Origin: a virus
Length of the DNA stretch: 64,000 nt
IMG/VR virus record: IMGVR_UViG_3300036790_000551
Location: 1-64,000 of that record
Reading direction: 5' to 3' (one strand)
Position numbers and translations under genes: made by a program. The notes under the pieces are model-generated. The model made no database searches, was not told the origin of the DNA, and worked only from the letters and a program-made list of their open reading frames with translations. This document shows positions 49,178-57,113 of this stretch, in pieces. Within the stretch, counting starts at the first letter, position 1, and each line of letters opens with the position of its first letter.

Positions 49178-49387
49178 ATGGTATTCAAGGTCGTCTACGG
49201 ATTAGAGCACATAAACTTTGGCATCGGCGACGAGCGCAGCGGCTGGTGGATTGTACGCTACCTCTTGAATACATCAAGCAACACGTTGTGGACACAAAGC
49301 CGATTGCGCAGTTTCCGTATGGGCCGGCGAGCGCGCACGACCTGTCGGACTTCGAGGCCTACTGCTTGGAGGGACACGCGGTGCTGA
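49178..49387 (+). CDS. N-terminal part of a split small gene
   Basis: ATG behind GGAG. The first 24 residues (MVFKVVYGLEHINFGIGDE, then RSGWW) look like normal protein. After about 49250 this frame turns into an Arg/Thr/Ser-rich shadow sequence, while another frame (49246-49425) takes on normal character. This suggests a one-base indel, or a programmed shift, near 49245-49255. Confidence 0.45.
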   Translation: MVFKVVYGLEHINFGIGDERSGWWIVRYLLNTSSNTLWTQSRLRSFRMGRRARTTCRTSRPTAWRDTRC

Positions 49388-49425
49388 AGCGTAATGCAAC
49401 GATTGAAGACATGAGGGATGCTTAA
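49246..49425 (+). CDS. C-terminal part of the split small gene
   Basis: 59 residues from GTG 49246: DCTLPLEYIKQHVVD, PIAQFPYGPASAHDL, then acidic helical residues to EDMRDA. It ends with TAATG overlap to thyX, as real gene ends here do. It could be an independent gene starting at GTG, or the frameshifted continuation of 49178. Confidence 0.5.
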   Translation: MDCTLPLEYIKQHVVDTKPIAQFPYGPASAHDLSDFEAYCLEGHAVLKRNATIEDMRDA

Positions 49426-50303
49426 TGCTGATTTCCGCACGCGTCATCGCTGACTCAATCAACCCGGACGGCGACCGCCTGACGACGGTCGAGGCGGTCT
49501 TCAATAGGTGGATACTGGCCGAACTCAACACCCATCGCATGCTGAGTCGGAACTCCGCCAGTTCCCGAGCCATCCCAGTCGCGCGCGTGCTGAAGCAGGT
49601 CTGGCGGGAGCCGGCCTACCCCGTGCACTGGGGCAAGAACCAGGCGGGAATGCAGAGTAAGAGTGAACTCGGAGGACTGCGTCTCTGGTTGGCGAAGCGC
49701 CTCTTCTTCTGGGCCCGCGTCCCCGCGCTGGTCCTCGTTTGGCTCCTCAGCAAGGTCGGCCTCCACAAGCAGGTAGCCAACCGCATTCTGGAGCCCTGGG
49801 TCTGGCACACGGCAATCATCAGCAGCACGACCTGGCACAACTTCTTCAAGTTGCGAGCGCATCCGGATGCCCAGCCCGAGTTCAAGGAGTTGGCTTATAA
49901 GATGAACCAAGCCATTAACTGCAGCGAACCTCGAAGGTTGGAATGGGGTGAGTGGCACCTGCCGTACGCTGACGGGTTGGACGTCAAGACGGCTTCCGGC
50001 GCCGCCGTCCTGCCTTCAATGGTGAAGGTCTCGGCCGCGTGCTGCGCTAGGGTCTCCTACGTTCGACAGAATGACCGGAAGTCTATCGAAGAGGACGTGA
50101 CGCTTTCCGACAGGCTCGGCGCGAACGGACACTTCTCTCCCCTCGAGCATCCGGCCCGGGCGGAGCGCGGCCAATGGGGGAACTTCCGGGGCTGGAAGCA
50201 GGCGCGAAAGTTTTACGCCAATGAATCAGGCGAACCGAAACAGAAGTGCCTCTGTGAGAACGACCTCTACACGTCAGGCTGCCCGACCCACGGGCACAGT
50301 TGA
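49425..50303 (+). CDS. thyX: Flavin-dependent thymidylate synthase ThyX
   Basis: 292 residues. AELNTHRMLSRNSASSRAI (33-51) is the ThyX motif R/T-H-R-x-x-S-x-N-x-x-S-x-R, and LEHPARAERG plus FRGWKQARKF lie in the C-terminal half as in ThyX. An insertion of about 50 hydrophobic residues (LRLWLAKRLFFW ... LVWLLSKVGL, about 84-125) makes it longer than the usual 220-250. A Cys/His-rich end (CLCEND ... CPTHGH) is extra. It makes dTMP from dUMP with FAD and folate. Its presence makes a second thymidylate synthase redundant. Confidence 0.8.
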   Translation: MLISARVIADSINPDGDRLTTVEAVFNRWILAELNTHRMLSRNSASSRAIPVARVLKQVWREPAYPVHWGKNQAGMQSKSELGGLRLWLAKRLFFWARVPALVLVWLLSKVGLHKQVANRILEPWVWHTAIISSTTWHNFFKLRAHPDAQPEFKELAYKMNQAINCSEPRRLEWGEWHLPYADGLDVKTASGAAVLPSMVKVSAACCARVSYVRQNDRKSIEEDVTLSDRLGANGHFSPLEHPARAERGQWGNFRGWKQARKFYANESGEPKQKCLCENDLYTSGCPTHGHS

Positions 50304-50329
50304 AGCCTATCTGTACGCAAAGGAAGCGC

Positions 50330-50635
50330 ATGTCAGACGACTGGAACGTTCCCGACGACGATGAGGACGAGATGCTGGAACTTCCGGGTCTTGACACCGA
50401 GGCCGGTCGCGACGGATGGATTGAGATTCTCGCGCAACAGGACGAGGAGAGCATCGCTGCGAACGGCGGTTGGATTCAAATGATTATCGTCTCGGACGAG
50501 AAGCCTGAGAACGGTGTGATGCGCGTGCGTTACGCCGACGGAACCGAGGACATCTTCGACGTTCAAATCAGACGTAAGATTGGCCTCGTGACTGAGAACG
50601 ACCTCGTGACGGACAACGACAGCGAGAGGAACTGA
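50330..50635 (+). CDS. Acidic hypothetical protein
   Basis: 101 residues from ATG behind AAGGAAG (an in-frame TTG 50300 is possible). A very acidic N-terminus (VPDDDEDEMLELPG) and end; a beta hairpin with VRYADGTEDIFDVQI in the middle. No family recognised. Confidence 0.55.
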   Translation: MSDDWNVPDDDEDEMLELPGLDTEAGRDGWIEILAQQDEESIAANGGWIQMIIVSDEKPENGVMRVRYADGTEDIFDVQIRRKIGLVTENDLVTDNDSERN

Positions 50636-50636
50636 C

Positions 50637-51680
50637 GTGGCCACCCTTTCCACGACGCTTGACATCCATCAGCCCGATGCCAGTTTCACGCCGGACCAAC
50701 TCCATGTTATTGCGGTGGTCCACAACCCGCTCCGCTTCAGGAGCCGAGACGTGCTCTTCCAGCAGTTCGTGCAACACATGCAAGCGGCGGGCGTGACGCT
50801 GCACGTGGTCGAGGCCGCCTTCGGAGAGCGACACCACCGTCACTCCGACCTGGGTGCCCACACCCACACCCTTTTCCAGCACTCGAATGAGATATGGATG
50901 AAGGAGGCGATGATTAACGCGGGGTTCAGTCGGCTTCCAGACGACTGGAAGTACGCCGCGTGGATAGACGGCGACGTCCACTTCGCCCGACCCGATTGGG
51001 CGACCGAAACGATTCACCAGTTGCAACACTATCGGGTCGTCCAGATGTTTCAGACCGCCGCGGACCTCGGTCCGACCGGAGAGATTGTCGACGTTCATAA
51101 CAGTTTCGGCTGGTCTTATGCCGCAGGACTACCGAAGTGGGTGCACGGCAACGCCCCAGAGGCTGCCGTTCATGACGGCCTCGATTACTACTTCTATGAC
51201 GACAGCGAGAGTCTCGGTGGCACCCGACCGGCGGGAAAGTTCTGGCATCCGGGATACGCCTGGGCCATTCGTCGCAAGGCCTTCGATGACCTCGGCGGTC
51301 TGATAGACTGGTCAGGCCTCGGTTCGGCCGACCACATGATGGCGCTAGCGATGATTGGAGAGGTTGAGAAGTCGATTCCAGGAAACCTCCATCCGAACTA
51401 CCTTCGTCACGCTCGACTGTGGCAGGAACTCGCCGCCGAGCACATCCGCGGTGACATGGGGTTCGTTCCGGGGACCATCACTCATTCCTGGCACGGTCGC
51501 AAGCGGGAGCGCTTCTATGTTCCTCGATGGGAGATTTTACGGAAGCATGCCTATGACCCCGAGCGGGACATCCGGCGTGACCACCAGCGCATGGTTCACT
51601 TCACTCGTCCCGGTGAGCGGCTTCGTGACGACATGCGGACCTATTTCAGGTCCCGTAATGAAGACGGAGTCGAGTTGTAA
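50637..51680 (+). CDS. Glycosyltransferase-like protein, GT-A type
   Basis: 347 residues from GTG. LHVIAVVHNPLRFRSR, then WKYAAWIDGDVHFARPDW with a D-G-D metal site, GSADHMMALAMIG and THSWHGRKRERFYVPRW match large-phage glycosyltransferase-like proteins. The third sugar transferase in the window. Acceptor unknown; DNA or virion protein. Confidence 0.6.
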   Translation: MATLSTTLDIHQPDASFTPDQLHVIAVVHNPLRFRSRDVLFQQFVQHMQAAGVTLHVVEAAFGERHHRHSDLGAHTHTLFQHSNEIWMKEAMINAGFSRLPDDWKYAAWIDGDVHFARPDWATETIHQLQHYRVVQMFQTAADLGPTGEIVDVHNSFGWSYAAGLPKWVHGNAPEAAVHDGLDYYFYDDSESLGGTRPAGKFWHPGYAWAIRRKAFDDLGGLIDWSGLGSADHMMALAMIGEVEKSIPGNLHPNYLRHARLWQELAAEHIRGDMGFVPGTITHSWHGRKRERFYVPRWEILRKHAYDPERDIRRDHQRMVHFTRPGERLRDDMRTYFRSRNEDGVEL

Positions 51681-52096
51681 TGTTGACATGTCCCGTGTGC
51701 GGCGAGTACTCATGTAAATACTGGCAATGGTGCAAGATGAATACAGGACCGAAACAATCGACGCCAGTTCCCTCGGGACAGATGAAGACCGACGGAGATA
51801 CCACTCATCGAGTTCCCCGTTTCGAGCCGGAGGCCTTGCCTGAGATATACGGTGAGTCACTCGAGGAGCGTGACAACGACCCAGTGAACCACCCATCGCA
51901 TTACACTGCCAGTGGCATTGAAACGATTGATGTCATCGAGGCATGGGACCTAGACTTCTGTTTGGGGAACGCCGTGAAGTACATCTCTCGTGCCGGCAAG
52001 AAGGACCCCGAGAAGGAACTGGAAGACCTCAAGAAGGCTCGGTGGTACGTTGACCGTCGCATCGAGCAAATTCAAAATCGAGGAAAAACCGGATGA
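51680..52096 (+). CDS. DUF3310 (SaV-like) protein
   Basis: 138 residues. An N-terminal CPVC...C cluster, then the DUF3310 core: DPVNHPSHYTASGIETIDVIE, GNAVKYISRAGKK and DLKKARWYVDRRI. The family is widespread in phages next to nucleotide genes and is sometimes annotated as a nucleotide kinase, without firm proof. Overlaps the HAD gene by 4 bases. Confidence 0.75.
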   Translation: MLTCPVCGEYSCKYWQWCKMNTGPKQSTPVPSGQMKTDGDTTHRVPRFEPEALPEIYGESLEERDNDPVNHPSHYTASGIETIDVIEAWDLDFCLGNAVKYISRAGKKDPEKELEDLKKARWYVDRRIEQIQNRGKTG

Positions 52097-52725
52097 TTTC
52101 ATTACGCTTGCTCGTCAATAATGAGGTCTGTTGCGACGTCGACGGCGTCGTGGCAGACCTCGTGGGCGGCCTGCAGGGGTGGCTCCTCACGACCTATGGC
52201 GTTGAGATGGACCGGTCTCGGGTCGTCTATCACAACGACATGGGTCGCTCTCCCGGCATCAGGGAGACAACGGCTCGAAAACTGATGAGGTTCTTTCCAA
52301 GCGCAGAGACCCCGGAGCAGGCGTTCTCCTTCGCGTTCGAGGCCTTCATGAAGGACCGCGACGTCTACGGTCGCTACATCCCCGTCATTCCCGGGGCGCT
52401 TGAGGGAATCGCGGCCATCCAGCAGAGGTACGAGGTGGTCTTCGTGACCGCCCTCATGAAGAAGGCCCGCGACCACTTTCGCTCCAAGATGGAGTGGATT
52501 GAGCGATGGTTTCCCGGTTGCGAGGTCATCACGGCCACGGCCAGCAAGAAGCGCATGGTCCGCGGCCGGTATGCTATCGATGACCGCTACGACACCTGCG
52601 CCATGTATAGGGCGGCCGGCACCGAGCCCCTGCTCTTCGAACAGCCATGGAACGAGGTTCCCGACGGCGTCGTCGAGCCAAGTTACGACTGGAAGGGAAT
52701 CGTGCAGAGGATATGCGATGAGTGA
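52093..52725 (+). CDS. HAD-family 5'-nucleotidase / phosphatase
   Basis: 210 residues; ATGA overlap. CCDVDGVVAD supplies the nucleophile and acid Asp pair (DxD), EVVFVTALMKKARDH motif II, and YAIDDRYDTCAMYR motif IV with acidic metal ligands. This is the plan of small deoxynucleotidases (NT5C-like). It may dephosphorylate dNMPs to adjust pools. Confidence 0.7.
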   Translation: MISLRLLVNNEVCCDVDGVVADLVGGLQGWLLTTYGVEMDRSRVVYHNDMGRSPGIRETTARKLMRFFPSAETPEQAFSFAFEAFMKDRDVYGRYIPVIPGALEGIAAIQQRYEVVFVTALMKKARDHFRSKMEWIERWFPGCEVITATASKKRMVRGRYAIDDRYDTCAMYRAAGTEPLLFEQPWNEVPDGVVEPSYDWKGIVQRICDE

Positions 52726-53059
52726 AATCGACGGAAAGGTTGCTCCACCGCCGGCCGGGTACACCTCGGTTCGCCTCGGCGCGGCCTTTCTGATGCCTGC
52801 CGACGAGGCCGACCACTACGAACTCTTTCGACAGACTGTGACGGTGGCCAATGAGGGCGACCGGACGGTCAAGAGCGAGGCAATCGGAACCCCGATTGGA
52901 CCCCTGGCTCGCTATCGACGAAAGGGACGGGGTGACAAGACCCCGAAGCACCTGGCCTCGGTGAGCGGGCCACCCCTGGAGATGAAGACTACGGACGCGA
53001 AGGGACAGCCCATGACTTTAATTTTGCTCTGGTGGCCGGGAATGGATAACAACAAATGA
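52718..53059 (+). CDS. Hypothetical protein
   Basis: 113 residues from ATG 52718, overlapping the HAD gene by 8 bases. Beta-rich composition with a positively charged loop (ARYRRKGRGDKTPK) and a hydrophobic C-terminal strand (MTLILLWWPGM). No family recognised. Confidence 0.55.
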   Translation: MSEIDGKVAPPPAGYTSVRLGAAFLMPADEADHYELFRQTVTVANEGDRTVKSEAIGTPIGPLARYRRKGRGDKTPKHLASVSGPPLEMKTTDAKGQPMTLILLWWPGMDNNK

Positions 53060-53181
53060 CAGGCGAAGAGAAAGTCGGTCTCGTGTTCATTGTGATGTGG
53101 GCCCTCTCGGTCCTCGCGAGCCTAGCCATGTCCGCGGCCGTCGTTTACGTTCTGATTCATTTTCTTTCAAAGTATTGGTGA
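53056..53181 (+). CDS. Small single-pass membrane protein
   Basis: 41 residues; ATGA overlap start. One long hydrophobic stretch (VFIVMWALSVLASLAMS onward to VYVLIHFL) after a short charged start. The overlap and spacing to the next gene (one base) support coding. Function unknown. Confidence 0.55.
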   Translation: MTGEEKVGLVFIVMWALSVLASLAMSAAVVYVLIHFLSKYW

Positions 53182-53182
53182 G

Positions 53183-53938
53183 ATGACCGACGTCCAGTTG
53201 TTCAGCGAGCGTCTCACCCAGACGCTGGGGCTCTTGTCCTGGGAAGTGCGTAACGCCCTGTTGGTCAAAATCGGTCACATGGAGTTGCAGATGCGAAGCA
53301 ACGGCCAATGCCAGCCGGTCTGGACCGGTCCCGTGCCCGAGGTCCAGTTGCTGGGTCGCGAGGTCGTTGTACCGACCGACGTCGGCGAGCGACGGGGCAT
53401 CGTCGTCTGCTTCGGAGTCATGAACATGGGCGCTGAGTATGAGCGGTCCGTGGTCGTGCACGTCCCGGCCTCTGGCACCGTCCATGAGGCCCCGGGCTCC
53501 TCCACCAGGCTGGCGTCTGCAGAGGACTCCAGACGCATCCAGGAGGAACTGGCGATGGCTCGGAAGTTGAGCGAGGCGACCGAACGGGTGCAGGCGGAGC
53601 CGCCGGCCGGCAAGGCCAGGCGTCGCGGCCACAAGGACCCCGCCCTTCAGAAGTGGATGCTCGAGCACGGAGCGGCCCATCCCAACGTCCGTCAAGCGGT
53701 TGAGGGCGGCGGCTGCCTTAAGTTGGTCGGTCTCGATGGTGACAAGCGCCTTTACGTCTTTCGCGGACAACTTCGGGTCGACGTCAGCGGCTTCGTCGTC
53801 GGTCATCCGTCCGTTCGTCAGATATCCGAGGCCGAGGCCAAGGAGATGCACCTCGGAAAGGTCCGCGGACAGTTCATCTTCGAGGACCCCGCCGCGGCTC
53901 GTGAGGCCTTCGAACTCGCTCTCTCCCTCCTCGGTTAG
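53183..53938 (+). CDS. Hypothetical protein
   Basis: 251 residues. N-terminal helices (ERLTQTLGLLSWEVRNALL), then a beta-rich section, a basic linker (GKARRRGHKD), and a C-terminal alpha/beta part (GQFIFEDPAAAREAFELALSLL). Resembles no family I can name; may be a nucleic-acid-interacting protein. Confidence 0.55.
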   Translation: MTDVQLFSERLTQTLGLLSWEVRNALLVKIGHMELQMRSNGQCQPVWTGPVPEVQLLGREVVVPTDVGERRGIVVCFGVMNMGAEYERSVVVHVPASGTVHEAPGSSTRLASAEDSRRIQEELAMARKLSEATERVQAEPPAGKARRRGHKDPALQKWMLEHGAAHPNVRQAVEGGGCLKLVGLDGDKRLYVFRGQLRVDVSGFVVGHPSVRQISEAEAKEMHLGKVRGQFIFEDPAAAREAFELALSLLG

Positions 53939-53946
53939 ACGTTTGC

Positions 53947-53960
53947 GACGGACGTCCGTC
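53947..53960 (+). repeat. Perfect 14-bp palindrome GACGGACGTCCGTC
   Basis: Lies 11 bases before the TACAAT element and just after the upstream stop, where an operator or -35-region regulator site would be expected. Confidence 0.6.
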
Positions 53961-53970
53961 GCCGTTGTGG

Positions 53971-53976
53971 TACAAT
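53971..53976 (+). promoter_or_regulatory. -10-like element TACAAT, leaderless-type
   Basis: TACAAT ends 6 nt before the ATG at 53983. Confidence 0.6.
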
Positions 53977-53982
53977 GGACGC

Positions 53983-54234
53983 ATGCCGCAACAGGTAATG
54001 CCGCCCTACGTCGAGACCGAGGCCCTTCGCCAGGACCGAATCATTCGTGTGATTGAGTTCATCATGGAGACCGAGAGCGATGTGACGCTCGAGAACGGGC
54101 CGCTGACGATGACTGTCCGCGGCCACGAAATCAAGGTCCGCGACAACAAGACCGGGTTCCTAGTGGCCTATTCCATGACCAAGGCGGACTTTGAGCAGTC
54201 CGTCGATGAGTTCGTCTCCGACTTCATGGCCTGA
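53983..54234 (+). CDS. Small hypothetical protein, predicted leaderless
   Basis: 83 residues: helix (RQDRIIRVIEFIMETES), a beta hairpin (LTMTVRGHEIKVRDN) and a C-terminal acidic helix. A palindrome upstream suggests regulated expression. No family recognised. Confidence 0.6.
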   Translation: MPQQVMPPYVETEALRQDRIIRVIEFIMETESDVTLENGPLTMTVRGHEIKVRDNKTGFLVAYSMTKADFEQSVDEFVSDFMA

Positions 54235-54281
54235 ACGGCGGTGGAGCGGGCGGAAGTCCGCGGACGGCGGTACCTATTCGC

Positions 54282-55403
54282 ATGTCCGGTTCCTGGATGC
54301 AACTTCGCGGCCTCCTCCTGGTGGGAGAGGCCAAGACCTCGGTCGACTACAAGAACGCCCTGGCGCGGTACATGGTCGGTCGGTACGGTGAGCACGCGGC
54401 CGATGAGGCCATATCGCTCCTGCAGCGCAGCCGTCCACAGGACTTCCAGAAGCAGTTGGCTCTGAAGTACATGGACAGTCGGCTCGACGGTATCGTTAAG
54501 GACCTCGTGAAGTCCATGACGCCGACGACGAACGCCCCCAAGTCGAAGGACGAACCCGAGGCAGGCTTCAAGGCTGCGGACGACGACGAAGAAAGCGACG
54601 ACGGACCGGCCTTCAAGACCCCCGATGAGGTGGCTGCGCAGCGAGCGAAGACGACCGCCACCGCCGCGAGCCGTCCGGACCGGGCCGGCACGACCTCCAA
54701 CGTGCAGCGGCCCGCCGGCGGCGGCACCAGGGCCGAGCCCGGTAAGGCGACCGCGAGCGTCATGGGCACCGCCGGCCAGTACCAGATAAAGAAGCCGAGC
54801 GCTGACCCCAGCATCAAGCCGACGGTGAAGGCTAAGCCCGGAGAGTCGGGAATGTCTAACTCCCAGAAGAAGGTCGACTACGTCACCCAGACGTACGGTC
54901 AGGCCACCGGTGACCGCCTCGCCAAGAAACTGGGTGTTCCGACATCCGCCGAGCGCGGCGGTGTACTCGGAGTCGGAATGGGGTCCCCCTGGAAGACCAA
55001 GCCGAAGGTCGTCTCCGGTCAGGCCGCCCAGAAGGCAGCCGACCCGGACTCCCCGACAGCGGCACCCACTCCGCGAAACGCCCGCGATATTCCACCCAGG
55101 CCGGTCGCTCAACGACCGGGCGGTAGCAACGGTAAGCCGCTGGTGCGAACGAGGAACCCCGAGACCGGTGAGGACGAGGTCGGGGTGCGGCCGGGGGACT
55201 TCGTCGGCCAGCGCTGGAAGCCGCACGGCATCTCCAAGAAGGTAGCCACGGCCCGTCCAGACGCGGCCACTGGCAACTTCCAGCGCGGCAGTCGACTCAC
55301 GAACCCCTCCCAGGAGGGACAGGAAATGGTCTGGGACGGCAGTGACTGGGTCCTCCCGAGCGTCTACGCCGCCTCCCGGGCCCAAGCGAAAGCGAGCAAC
55401 TGA
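54282..55403 (+). CDS. Low-complexity virion-type protein with N-terminal helical domain
   Basis: 373 residues. Residues about 1-75 are helical (QLRGLLLVGEA, YKNALARYMVGRYG, ISLLQRSRPQDFQKQL). About 85-310 is Pro/Ala/Lys/Asp-rich and disordered, ending in EMVWDGSDWVLPS. This plan is common for phage internal or scaffold proteins. No motif proves a function. Confidence 0.55.
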   Translation: MSGSWMQLRGLLLVGEAKTSVDYKNALARYMVGRYGEHAADEAISLLQRSRPQDFQKQLALKYMDSRLDGIVKDLVKSMTPTTNAPKSKDEPEAGFKAADDDEESDDGPAFKTPDEVAAQRAKTTATAASRPDRAGTTSNVQRPAGGGTRAEPGKATASVMGTAGQYQIKKPSADPSIKPTVKAKPGESGMSNSQKKVDYVTQTYGQATGDRLAKKLGVPTSAERGGVLGVGMGSPWKTKPKVVSGQAAQKAADPDSPTAAPTPRNARDIPPRPVAQRPGGSNGKPLVRTRNPETGEDEVGVRPGDFVGQRWKPHGISKKVATARPDAATGNFQRGSRLTNPSQEGQEMVWDGSDWVLPSVYAASRAQAKASN

Positions 55404-56015
55404 ATGCGTCTCCCCCTCTCTCCAATGCTGGCCCTCGCCGTCGGGGCCTGCGTCCACATGCCGCGACTGAACCCCGAGTATCGCCTGGAGACCGACCAGG
55501 AGCGATACGCCGTGGTCGTCGAGTCCGGTTGCGCCGAGGACGCGCCGATTCCGAATCACCTGCCGATTGAGTGGAGGCCCGGGCGCCACGGCTCGGGCGT
55601 GCTCATCGACGGCCGCCACGTCCTGACGGCCCTTCACGTCGTAGACTGCCCGATTCTGCCGGCGGTAACGGTCTACCTCGAGGACGGTACACCCTTCTTT
55701 ATGAACGTGGTCCGTGAGGACCGCGACCGGGACCTCGCCCTCCTCGAGGTGGCGTCCCAGGGAAACATCTCGAACCGCGTTGCTCCGCCGACCCTGGGTT
55801 TGCCTGAGGGTCGGCTCTGCTCCCAGGCCGCGTGGCCGTATCGAATGAGTCGCTGTGGGGAGTTCGATTCGCCCGACGGCTTCTGGACAGCGAGCGTCAG
55901 GGGCAACTCGGGGGCCGGCGTCTACGATGAGTTCGGTGCCCTGGTCGGCATCGTGACGCGCTCCACCGAAGCGGAGACCACGTTTAGTCGCCTCGACAGC
56001 GACTGGGTCCGTTAA
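55404..56015 (+). CDS. Trypsin-like serine protease with lipobox-type signal
   Basis: 203 residues, starting directly after the previous stop. N-terminal hydrophobic signal ending AVGA-C16 (lipobox-like). Catalytic triad readable as H78 (VLTALHVVDC), D110 (RDRDLALLEV) and S169 (RGNSGAGVYD), with GALVGIVTRS after it, the S1/trypsin-like plan. Predicted to be exported and perhaps membrane-anchored. Targets may be host surface proteins or competing phage. An exported protease in a phage is uncommon. Confidence 0.7.
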   Translation: MRLPLSPMLALAVGACVHMPRLNPEYRLETDQERYAVVVESGCAEDAPIPNHLPIEWRPGRHGSGVLIDGRHVLTALHVVDCPILPAVTVYLEDGTPFFMNVVREDRDRDLALLEVASQGNISNRVAPPTLGLPEGRLCSQAAWPYRMSRCGEFDSPDGFWTASVRGNSGAGVYDEFGALVGIVTRSTEAETTFSRLDSDWVR

Positions 56016-56049
56016 CGCTTCCAGCACCGGTCCCCGCTTGCCCTCGAGG

Positions 56050-56055
56050 TATGAT
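56050..56055 (+). promoter_or_regulatory. -10-like element TATGAT, leaderless-type
   Basis: TATGAT ends 6 nt before the ATG at 56062. Confidence 0.65.
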
Positions 56056-56061
56056 GGCCGC

Positions 56062-56334
56062 ATGCTTCGACGCATCCTCAATGCCGCCGCCGTTCTCCTT
56101 GAGGACGGGATAGAACGCTGGGCCAACCTGAACCGGGGAACCGTGCGGGTTGACCGCGCGACGATTGACCGCGCCGCGGAACTGGCCCTCGAGAACGCTC
56201 GCCTTCGGGACGAGGTGGCGCGGCTCCATGCCGCTCTGTTTGTGAGCGATGACCCCGGTCAAGACGTTGATGCGGATTGGCTCGCGAAGTGGTGTGACTC
56301 AATCGAATCAATTAAACCTGAGGACCCGTTCTGA
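56062..56334 (+). CDS. Small helical hypothetical protein, predicted leaderless
   Basis: 90 residues, with a likely coiled coil (AAELALENARLRDEVARLHAAL cut into heptads) in the middle. The ATG at 56062 is chosen by its 6-nt distance from TATGAT, over an upstream in-frame TTG. Its stop overlaps the next ATG. Confidence 0.6.
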   Translation: MLRRILNAAAVLLEDGIERWANLNRGTVRVDRATIDRAAELALENARLRDEVARLHAALFVSDDPGQDVDADWLAKWCDSIESIKPEDPF

Positions 56335-56579
56335 TGTCGGACAAGTCGGGGCCGGTCGACCACGGGCTCATGATGCGAATCGGACACGCAATCGATGCGT
56401 TGGCCCATCAGTTGATTGAACTGGGAGACAGACTGACTCCGGAGCAGGAGGACGCGCTGCTCGCCGGCGCGCTGGGCGGAGCACCACTCGTGGAGTTGAT
56501 GAACTCGCTCTCCCTCGTCGTTGAGGTGCAGAACGAGACCGGGTTCATGAACGTCTTCCTCAACGAGGGAGTGAACTGA
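56334..56579 (+). CDS. Small helical hypothetical protein
   Basis: 81 residues, mostly helical (MRIGHAIDALAHQLIELG, ELMNSLSLVVEVQN). Overlaps the upstream stop and lies one base before the PTH2 gene. No family recognised. Confidence 0.55.
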   Translation: MSDKSGPVDHGLMMRIGHAIDALAHQLIELGDRLTPEQEDALLAGALGGAPLVELMNSLSLVVEVQNETGFMNVFLNEGVN

Positions 56580-56580
56580 G

Positions 56581-56952
56581 ATGGCGGACACCAAGCAGGT
56601 CATCGTGATGCGAACTGACCTCAACATGAGAAAGGGAAAGATGGTTGCCCAGGGCTCCCATGCCTCCCTGGGTGCCGTCCTTCGCATTCAGGACGAGGGC
56701 AACCACGACTGGACTGCGGCCTTGAGCGAATGGCTCGACTCGTCCTTCAAGAAAATCTGCGTTGGGGTCGATAGCGACACGACCCTGTTGGAACTCAAGG
56801 CGGCCCTCGATGCCGCCGGCCTGCCGTGCAAACTGGTCACGGACCTCGGTCACACCGAGTTCCATGGCAAACCCACAGTCACGTGCCTCGCGGTGGGCCC
56901 GTACTACTCAGACGTGATTGACAGGTTCACGGGAGGGTTGAGGCTGCTATGA
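56581..56952 (+). CDS. Peptidyl-tRNA hydrolase, PTH2 family
   Basis: 123 residues, the normal PTH2 length. VIVMRTDLNMRKGKMVAQGSH carries the conserved Lys/Gln/His region of the active site, and later KLVTDLGHTEF and TVTCLAVGP match the family ending. It frees tRNA from peptidyl-tRNA released by stalled ribosomes, useful when the phage degrades or stalls host translation. A divergent relative is at 4016. Confidence 0.8.
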   Translation: MADTKQVIVMRTDLNMRKGKMVAQGSHASLGAVLRIQDEGNHDWTAALSEWLDSSFKKICVGVDSDTTLLELKAALDAAGLPCKLVTDLGHTEFHGKPTVTCLAVGPYYSDVIDRFTGGLRLL

Positions 56953-57101
56953 AGACCATTAAGGAAACGCTGCGGAGGTTCCTTGCTCTGGCGCATCTCG
57001 TCCTTGAGACGGCCACGGGGCTCATGGCGCTTCTCCTGGCGTTCACGCTCTGCACTTGGCTCGTCACTCTGTTAGCGACACGCATCATCAAACTGATGTA
57101 A
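56949..57101 (+). CDS. Small single-pass membrane protein
   Basis: 50 residues from ATG overlapping the PTH2 stop by 4 bases. Basic N-terminus, then a hydrophobic stretch (LMALLLAFTLCTWLVTLL). Function unknown. Confidence 0.55.
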   Translation: MKTIKETLRRFLALAHLVLETATGLMALLLAFTLCTWLVTLLATRIIKLM

Positions 57102-57107
57102 TACGAT
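57102..57107 (+). promoter_or_regulatory. -10-like element TACGAT, leaderless-type
   Basis: TACGAT ends 6 nt before the ATG at 57114 and starts right after the preceding TAA. Confidence 0.6.
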
Positions 57108-57113
57108 GGCCTC

